NCBI GenBank assembly: GCA_019054805.1
Contig: JAHQIY010000008.1
Location: 2,589,501 to 2,653,500, forward strand
DNA: 64,000 bases
Reading direction: 5' to 3'
Origin: Brachionus manjavacas
Taxonomy: Eukaryota; Rotifera; Eurotatoria; Ploima; Brachionidae
This document shows, piece by piece, positions 56,795-64,000 of this stretch. A program made the translations under genes and the position numbers. The notes under the pieces were generated by a model, which did not search any database, was not told where the DNA came from, and saw only the letters and a program-made list of their open reading frames with translations. Each line of letters opens with the position of its first letter. The stretch's first letter is position 1.

Positions 56795-57778
56795 TTTTTT
56801 TTATCTCACCAAAAGTGTATGATCATGTTTTATGTTTATTCTTTTTTTTTTCTACTGCATATTTGAAGATTTTTTTTTATTTAATTCCAGTATTTTATGT
56901 TTATTTAAAAATTAACTTATGTAAGTTGGAATAATCATTATTTTTATGAAATAAAATTTGTATGATACTTCTGCTTTTAATTTTTTCATTTTATCAGCTA
57001 CTATTGTAAATTATTTACATTTATTAGAAACAATGTTTTATACCGTATGACCTTGCTAGGTAATTCGTGCCCAAAACCTCGAAATTTGGATTTGGTCCGC
57101 AGAGCTACTTAAAATAGACCCTAATAACAGAAACATGTTCTTCAATCCGAAAATTGGGTTTTTAAAAAATAACCTATATAAAAATTAAGTTTTAAAAGTT
57201 ATTTAAGGAATAGTTTTAATTATTTTTCTATATAAAAATTTAAAATCATAATTTTTAATGCAGCTATAATATTATAGAACTTAATTCAAAAAGAAAAAAA
57301 ATTAATTTTTTGAATTTTTCGAGATCTATGATGATATGAAAATTGCTGATAAATTAATTTAATTCATTCATAAAATAAAATACAATAGTACAATGAATTT
57401 ATGTTTTTTTAAGTAAAATTTAGAAAATTAACGATAACATTGTCATCTTTTTTGTAAAATTTGAAAAACTGCATTTTAGTTGAAATATCAATCTTAATGA
57501 TAAATTGGGAAAAGTTTTTGAAAGATTTTATGAAACAAATAATTTTATAAAATCAATAATTTCAAATTAAAGTTTTTTATTTAAAATTTTAATTTAAAAG
57601 AAATTAAACCGAAACTATAATTTTTGTTATTATTGGCATAAAAGTAAAGAATTTCTAAAAAATAAACCAGATAATAATAAAGGTTTATCTAGTTTAAAAA
57701 TAAAAATAATTTTTTCCATTCAATTTAACAGTAAAATACGGGAAGCAGAGCTTTTGATCGCGAGCAATAGTGACTATA
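56795..57778. other. Intergenic, nothing recognised
   Basis: AT-rich spacer downstream of AVL9; a GAAATAAAATTT polyadenylation-like site lies near 56,950. A tract at 57,736-57,776 (acgggaagcagagctttt) resembles the start of the insertion at 17,381. Confidence 0.45.
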
Positions 57779-58025
57779 CAGTATGTTGCAAAAGTTTAGA
57801 TATTTTTTTTTTCGTTAACAAAAGAATTGTTTTTGCGTATATAATAGGCGGGAAAATAAAAAAAAGCGGTGTTTTTTTCAAATTTTTATTTGTCATCAAT
57901 CCAAGATCATAATATCTTAAAAAAAAATTAAGTGAAAAAAAAAATCCCAAAAAAAATACAAAAGAAAAAATGGATACAATAAATTAAAAAAAAAAAAAAC
58001 GGTTCAAAAGTTTAGAAATTTTTAC
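57779..58025 (+). mobile_element. Tc1/mariner-type end with IR/DR structure
   Basis: After a TA dinucleotide (57777-57778), CAGTATGTTGCAAAAGTTTA starts a Tc1-like terminal sequence. A second, similar motif, GGTTCAAAAGTTTAGAAATT, lies at 58001-58020, about 215 bp further in. Paired outer and inner transposase-binding direct repeats about 200-230 bp apart are the IR/DR pattern known from many Tc1 elements. No transposase and no opposite end follow; the sequence runs directly into the broken 3' part of a LINE. Confidence 0.6.
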
Positions 58026-58034
58026 ACTTATATC

Positions 58035-60506
58035 TTTTTTGGCAAGTTCACCAGTTCCAATGAGGAGTACGAGAAGGTAAGCTTGATTCGGCACGCTATC
58101 ATCGTCGCCCTAGACGCCGCTCTCTTGGACTGCTCAGTCCACTTAAGGTCATTTGTGATAATGATTCTGAGGTCTCGCTCTTTTGTGGTCTTTTCAAATG
58201 TATGATCGCCTAGCATGTACTCGTAGCAATCGTTCTTGACCCCAACATGCATGACCACACACTTCTTTTTGTGGAATTTCATTCGCCAAGTGTCCGACCA
58301 TTCTGCAAGACGGTTGAGGTCAGACTGCAGCCTCCTAGAGTTCTCCACACGTAGTACCGAGCTTATTAGCTTGCTGTCATCAGCATACAGCTTACAAACA
58401 GATCCACACACGTCTGGCATATCATTGATGTAAATGATGAAGAGAAGCGGGCCAATGACCGAACCCTGAGGAACGCCGCTCGTAACTGGTACCCATTCCG
58501 ATTCTGCTTCGCCTATGACTACTCTCTGTCTTCGGCGGCTCAGGAAATTACGAATCCAGCTAACAATGTTATCTGGAATGCCGTACGCTGCTAGCTTGAC
58601 CAGGAGCAGTTCGTGTGATACTTTGTCGAACGCCTTCTAGAAGTCCAGGTATATTATATCTACAGGCTCTTTACGACAGGCGCAGTCTGTCAGGTAGTCA
58701 ACTGTTTCAAGCAGGTTGGTCACACATGCCTTATGTGCCACAAAGCCATGTTGTTTCTTGGTAATCAAATTGTGTTTGTCCAGGTGTTTGACGATGTAGT
58801 CCTTAATGAGTGATTCCAAGACCTTGCATGGGACTGAGGTAAGAGAGACTGGGCGATAGTTGCCAACTGCGGATCTACTTCCACTTTTGTAAATAGGTGA
58901 TACATTTGCAATCTTCCATTCGTTGGGAAGTGTAGATGAGCTAAGAGACTGTGAGTAAATAAGCGAGAGTGGTCCAGCAAGCTCCTTGAAACACATTTTA
59001 AGCGCGTGCGTTGCTACTTGGTCGACTCCTGCGGACTTGTCACTGCACAATTTCATGAGCTTGGCTTGCACTTTACAAGGAGTAACGACTTCACTGATCC
59101 TAAAGCTTGGATCGGCATGAGAGCGCCTAATAAAATTATCTTTAGCTCCCCTAATGTCTTCCCGTGAAGTTGGAGGCTCGAAGACCGAGAAGAAAAACAT
59201 GTTTAACCTGTTGCAAATGCTGGTCCGGTCAGTGATGGTCTGGTCGTCGTGGTCCGTCAGGGCAGCTATAGTTTCCTTTGAAGCAAAACGACGGTTCATG
59301 TAGGAGTAAAGGAGCTTAGGGTTCCTTTTAGCTGCTTGTGCAACCTTCATTTCGTACTCAATAATATTCATCTTCACCGTGAATTTGACTAGTCGGCACA
59401 ATCCTGCATGGTTTCTTGCCAATTGGTCATCGTCCCGTTTGATGCGTTTGCGGATGAAAAGGCGCCGCTTACGACGCACAAGCGATGATATCTGCTGATT
59501 CCACCAAGGAGGCTTCGCCGAGGTAAACGCCTTTTGACGAAAAGGTCCGCCGCCTCGCCAAAGATACCGAGGAACGAAGTATAACTGTCTTGAGTGTGTC
59601 GATTGTTGAGTGCTGAGTGCCAGTCAATTGTGTTGAAGTGCTTGCTCATGGCGACGAGTGACCATGCTTCCAGTTAAACTTTCTGCTATCGAAGCTCGTC
59701 GGTCGCGCTGTTGGCCAGTAGAATTTGAATTGTATGCTGTAGTGGCTTCTGACCGACCTTTCGTCCAGTGGTGGGCCAATCTTAACTTCCGATACTCTGT
59801 TTGGGTCGGTGACCAACACTAAGTCGAGAAGACTGCTTGGCTTACCGTCGTATGAGAACGTCTTATTTGCTACAAGTTGGACAAGGCTGGAGTGACTAAG
59901 TGCATTGGTGACGTGTGCACTTGCTGATGCAATGTCTCCCAGGACTGGCGAGCCGAATTCGTTCCATTCAACGTCTGGCATGTTGAAGTCACCCATTGAG
60001 ATAGTTGTCGAGTATACATTCTTAACAACGCCGCTTACAGCTGATGTGATTGACCGTGCGATTCCGCCGTCAACATTACAAGGCATGCTCGATTCGGTTT
60101 GCAATGTCGGTGGTCTGTAAATGCAACCTACTAATAAAGGTTTTTGGTCTCTTAATTTGATTGCAACCCAAACCTGCTCACAATCAGTGCTCAGTAAACT
60201 CGACTCTGCCGCTCTAAAGGCTTCGATTCCATCTTTCACGTAGATGCAGACACCACCGCCTCTCACGTCAACCAAGCGATCTACTCTAAACAGCTGATAA
60301 CCGATGAGTTCCGGCACAGAACTTGGGCAAAACCAAGTCTCTGTGATGCCGATTATATCTGGTTCCAAGCTAAATGCCGTAGATTCGAGCATGTGCATCT
60401 TGTTGTTAAGACTAGTAGCGTTCGTGTACCAGAATTTAGTCCTATCTGGGCATTTGACCAACGATTCAGAACTGGACTCAAACGATGTGCTGTCCATTGG
60501 AGACAT
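58035..60506 (-). CDS. ORF2 of the G+C-rich LINE, disrupted
   Basis: The endonuclease part (60506-59646) shows YTNATSLNNKM, GITETWF, VRGGGVCIYV, GCIYRPP and MGDFNMP. Frame shifts near 59,650 and 59,540 lead into the reverse transcriptase (59479-58637) with KSAGVDQV, NYRPVSLTSVPCKVLE and IIYLDF. A TAG at 58635-58637 falls where the family has Ser in LDFSKAFD, one base from TCG. The frame then continues through GVPQGSVIGPLLF and LYADDS to about 58,035 and is cut. Between ORF1 and ORF2 an approximate 60-bp tandem duplication encodes Thr/Asn/Lys-rich repeats (60,760-60,880). Confidence 0.88.
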
Positions 60507-60947
60507 TTGTTGTAAAGAGCTCGAAGAGAGAAATGATGACGACGATGATGTCGATTACGAGCAAGAAAACGAAGAGAAAGCTGATCTATTCATTGACACG
60601 TCTGGACTCACTACAGGACTGCTCGTCACATTAGCCGTCGGAGTAATTTCCTGCATATTACGAGCTGATTCAACGTGATATAACGACAAGCATGCCGATT
60701 GAGCTGTGAATATATTTATCGTAGGATCATAAGGAACTTCTATGGGACCCTTGGGTCGACAGGATTTGGCTGAATTGGTTAAGGTCTTGTTTACAGCTGC
60801 TTTGGTTGCTACGGGACGACTGGAGTTGGTTGAGTTGGTCAAAGCTTTGTTAACTGTTTCTTTGGTTGCTTCGGTGCTGTTTTGATCAACTGATTCATTG
60901 AGATCAAATGAGGCGATGATCTCTCTTGATTGCAGTTTTTCTTTTTG

Positions 60948-61839
60948 CTATAACTGGTCAATATTTGACATGACCAGCTTTAATTCACCATTTCTTATTC
61001 CCCAAAATCTCTTTTTTCCGTCCTCGCATGTTTTGAACTTGAGTGTACGGCCATTTAAAGTGTTTGACTCCGACAATTCACTATTTTTGCGATCTCGTTC
61101 TTGACGAAGCTTCCGATCCGCAACTTTGACTTGGCGTAAGGTCTTCATTAACATACACGTCTTTGAATTCGGGGTTTTTACGAAGCGTTTTTGATTTTCG
61201 CAGCATTTCCATTTTTGCATCAATTGATTCCATCTCAACCACAACAAGAACTGGATTGTTTCTCACATCACATCCTAAAATTTCTGGTAAATCAGTACTT
61301 GCTCTTTTGCTAATGCGCTTCGCCTTCTTAACTCTTGAACCTGGAATGCCCATATGTGTTGCCAATTTCTTTGCGAAATCGGCTTCTCCATCAGCAAAAG
61401 TAATGATTGATGCCGGAATAGCTAGTAAAACATTTTCAGCCCGTTCTTCCTTTTTCTTCATTTCGGTTGATTTTGATGTCATTAACGCTACTGCATTTTC
61501 ATCTTTGTGCACACATCCCGAGGCTTCTTTAGCCCAGTTAATCGAACTAGATGAAGCCGAGGTCACTGGCCTTTTCTCGATTGAATCGATCCGATCTCGA
61601 AGCCCGGCAATCTCAGCTTTAAGAGCGTTGATGCTATCTTCTTTATCAGCCATACACCTGCGATATGCGCCGTCAAGCGACCTAATAACAGCAACTAAGT
61701 CAACTTCCCTAGCGTGCGGATTGCCGGATCTGCCTGCAGGCTTGTTTGCACTAAACTTTTGACAAAGGGCATCCACAAGAACAACCAAATCGTCCGCATT
61801 TGACACTGGACAATTTAAATCCATTGATAATTTATTCAA
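60948..61839 (-). CDS. ORF1 of the G+C-rich LINE, frame-broken
   Basis: It starts MNKLSMDLNCPVSNADDLVV and has a predicted helical region (DSINALKAEIAGLRDRIDSI), a Ser-rich linker, and the RRM-like core (AENVLLAIPASI ... VKKAKRISKR ... PVLVVVEMES). The first frame continues to 61081. The conserved tail (QVKVADRKLRQERDRKNSEL ... GELKLVM) lies in the next frame, ending at 60948, so one base change near 61,117-61,135 breaks it. It has the same domain order as the ORF1 at 4.8 kb. Confidence 0.82.
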
Positions 61840-61909
61840 AAAATTTCAAATATCAAATTTCAAATAAGTTAGCAGAATTTGCAACCCTATTTGATTAATG
61901 TCTTTAATG

Positions 61910-62610
61910 TTATGGGTTATGGGCACGTCGGAATCAAGGTGGAGAAATATTACAAGTGGTGTGCCTCAAGGATCAGTATTAGGTCCCTTACTTTTCATGA
62001 TATATATCAATGACTTGCCAGACAAAATAAATAACATAATGGAGATGTACGCTGATGATAGTAAGGTGATTTCAGAGGGGAATGAAATGTCACAATCAGA
62101 TTTACAAGCAGATATAAATAAAATAGATAACTGGTGCAATAAGTGGTCAATGTCCTTAAACAGTAATAAATGCAAAATCATGCATTACGGGAAGAAGAAC
62201 CCTAGAAACAAATATTACATTCAACATGGTGAAGAAAAAGTATGGTTGCAGGAATCCGAGGTTGAGAAAGATCTGGGTATTATGGTTTCAAATGGTGGGA
62301 AGCATAGTAAACAAGTAGAAGCAGCGGTGTCTAAAGCTAACAGTGCTTTAGGTAGAATGAGAAAAACTTTCAAATTGTTTAAAAAGCTGTACCCAGCTTT
62401 CGTCAGAACGCATTTAGAATTCGCCTCGGCGGTATGGAATTCTATGACTAGAAGTGAAATTAATAAGGTCGATGGTAATAGAATGTAATAGAATTAAGAG
62501 GATTAGAGTACGAAGAAAGACTTGCAACCTAAGTTGCCAACTGATAAATGGCAGCGTTATGAACTGCACTCACACTTATGTGTTACAGCTCACACTACTA
62601 CTACTACAAC
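61910..62610 (+). mobile_element. 5'-truncated LINE with (ACT)n tail
   Basis: The frame 61898-62488 carries the end of a CR1/L2-like reverse transcriptase: ITSGVPQGSVLGPLLFM, MYADDSKVI, SNKCKIMHYGKKN, EKDLGIMVSNG, and a shortened FVRTHLEFASAVWNS. A shifted frame adds LRGLEYEERLAT, and much of the C-terminus is then deleted. It ends with a CACA-CTTA-TGTG stem (62571-62582) and an (ACT)n tail to about 62,606. It abuts the 5' end of the oppositely oriented G+C-rich LINE and is a different family from both full-length LINEs here. Confidence 0.88.
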
Positions 62611-62694
62611 TTCTAAATAATTCATTCATTTGTTATTGAAAAATTCTAATTTTTATTTAAAAAAATTTTTTAAATAGTTTTTTCAACGAATAAT

Positions 62695-63210
62695 TCATAA
62701 ACAATGACAAAGCTTTCTTACATCTTTGATTAAATGAAATTTGTTTGAAATCTTATTCACACAATAAGAATGTGATCCATAAACATTTATACGACTAATT
62801 GATGCAATTGGATCAATTGAATATGATCCATTTTTTTCGTAAGAGATTGTTGCTTCATAAAATCCGCCTGTGGGTTTTGTGACAAATACCAATCTAAATA
62901 CTTTTTTATCAAAATAGTATGTATATTTAATAGAATTTAAAGATTTTAATTCTATTTTGGCACAGTATTCTTTTACATTTTCTATTGCAATGTTCATCTC
63001 TTTTATTACATCATTAACAACTTTGACTGACAGATTATCTTTTTCATTTAAATCAATCCAATCTTGTAGACATGTACAAAAATGAAGTTGCATTCCAATA
63101 TCTATACATGATCTGTTTATTGGAATAGTTTCCAAAACACTTATAGAACGTAATTGTCTATCCCTGGTTCCTTTTCCGTCCAAACATGTCAATTCCCTAA
63201 TTGTCTTATA
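62695..63210 (-). pseudogene. C-terminal fragment of a DUF229-type protein
   Basis: About 170 residues are open on the minus strand. The block RSISVLETIPINRSCIDIGM followed by HFCTCLQDW resembles the end of DUF229 proteins (alkaline-phosphatase-fold family of nematodes and arthropods), where a SL..IP..R.C..AGI..HWC.C segment follows the catalytic domain. The remainder (FRLVFVTKPTGGFYEATISY, SRINVYGSHSYCVN) is compatible with the divergent family tail, ending at 62695. The 5' side stops exactly at the breakpoint with the AVL9 duplicate (63,212), so the catalytic part is missing here. It could also be a last exon; no acceptor is evident. Confidence 0.55.
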
Positions 63211-63211
63211 A

Positions 63212-64000
63212 CAATACCATCATGGCTCTGGTATCGCTCTTCCCGGACATTTACTCACCGACCGGTCTGCAAAAATCCTCCGGCTACTTTGACTCAATCG
63301 ACCTGGTCAACTCAGAGCTGAACAGAAGCGCTCATGCAGAAGACAATATGCTGATCACCTTACCATCTTTGGACAAATTGAGCCGCAAAATGCACAAAAA
63401 AGCGCTCAAAAAACAAGCCAAATCGCTGCGCAGCGTTCCCCAATCGATTTCGTCGCCAGCCATAGCCAACCAACTTCACACTGATGTCAAGCGTTCTGTG
63501 GCTCATGACAGCCCAAATAGAATAGACGCTGATCTTGACCAAGACTCTGACTTTTTTAAGCTAGCATTCGATGATGACAAAGTTGAACTAAAAAATTCCA
63601 AGCTTGATCTTAAACACTCGGACTCGGTCAACTCTCTCAACGAAGAGGAAAACATTGGAGAATTGCTAAAAAACAAAGTGAATAATGTTATCAGCTGGTC
63701 TGGTAATGGTAGCAGAAAATCAAATTTGGTCAGATCTGAGTCTGTGAACAGCAAAGCAGCAGATAGACAACAAATCGATGTTCAACTAACTGACTTATTG
63801 GAAATAAACTTCGGCATGCCATTGTTTCTGTTCAATGAGTTTAACATTTTGCACCCCTATTTATCCTTGCACAATTTGGATTACTTTATGACCATCAATA
63901 AGATGAACACAAAATTGTACTGTACCACTGCGTTGATGATGAACATGATGAAAGAGAACCGAAAGAGTCAATTTATAGAAGATGAGGTGAGCGAAGAGCC
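63212..64000 (+). pseudogene. Direct partial duplicate of AVL9 (internal segment)
   Basis: Matches 54,881-55,668 base for base over 789 bp, except for one extra A at 63408-63413 (six A versus five at 55077-55081). With six A the AVL9 frame stays open (KKALKKQAKSLRSV ... MMKENRKSQF) to the window edge. It begins abruptly inside the gene (NTIMALVSLF) next to the DUF229 fragment, so it lacks the AVL9 start. It is either a very recent duplication or an assembly duplicate; how far it extends is unknown. Confidence 0.93.

Larger units (their letters stand above)
58035..61860 (-). mobile_element. G+C-rich LINE (CR1/L2-like group), 3'-truncated
   Basis: A minus-strand LINE with ORF1 (61839-60948) and ORF2 (60506-58035). 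It lacks the last part of ORF2 and the 3' UTR, ending near LELVNLP where it meets the Tc1-like end. LINE copies normally lose their 5' end, so the missing 3' end implies later deletion or recombination. Its base composition (close to half G+C by eye) contrasts sharply with the AT-rich surroundings and with the LINE at 4.7 kb. Confidence 0.92.

Noticed and set aside
62695-63192. Intact independent gene for the DUF229-like ORF
   Set aside because: It opens with TTG and stops at a duplication breakpoint, and only the C-terminal family block is present.

Overview
The window is very A+T-rich nuclear DNA from a small animal. The intact genes are animal orthologues (TCP11L1, TRIP4/ASC-1, RPL36, AVL9, a cytosolic 5'-nucleotidase-like protein). 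They use the standard code, most introns are only about 47-64 bp, and the repeats are animal-type: LINEs, hAT, piggyBac and Tc1-like pieces. A compact AT-rich invertebrate (rotifer- or orthonectid-like) would fit, but the species cannot be fixed from sequence alone.

Layout. 1-13,663: a tandem array of about 523-bp units, split by a nearly complete LINE (4,657-8,488). Each unit carries a 66-nt, phase 1-1 mini-exon with good splice sites. The array ends in a terminal coding exon in the matching phase, so it looks like the 3' half of a gene whose exon+intron unit was amplified about 19 times. 13,664-21,640: a shuffled zone with degenerate, direct and inverted copies of that gene's 3' end, an inverted copy of the TCP11L1 5' end, an Ulp1-like protease fossil and a roughly 255-bp insertion. 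21,739-25,499: TCP11L1 (4 exons). 25,757-27,726: TRIP4 (8 exons). 30,504-30,945: RPL36 (3 exons). 34,284-40,533: 5'-nucleotidase-like gene (7 exons, one 4.6-kb intron). 40,727-41,522: a collapsed piggyBac element.

RNA genes between 32 and 50 kb are three 7SL (SRP) RNA loci, three tRNA-Ala(CGC) genes and one tRNA-Ala pseudogene. Each 7SL gene has a head-to-head tRNA-like unit with A and B boxes about 100-110 bp upstream. A 1,071-bp non-autonomous hAT-type element (44,661-45,731) has an 8-bp target duplication and dense palindromic subterminal arrays.

54,189-56,794: AVL9, intronless, with four apparent single-base losses in or near A-runs. 57,779-62,610: a Tc1-like IR/DR end, a G+C-rich 3'-truncated LINE (minus strand) and a 5'-truncated LINE (plus strand). 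62,695-63,210: the C-terminal piece of a DUF229-type protein. 63,212-64,000: a near-identical direct copy of part of AVL9 that keeps the reading frame at the one overlapping break.

The housekeeping genes (ribosome, transcription coactivation, secretion, SRP) do not form a functional cluster. The main interest is the exon-array gene, the 7SL/tRNA-like pairs, and frequent homopolymer frameshifts that may be assembly errors.
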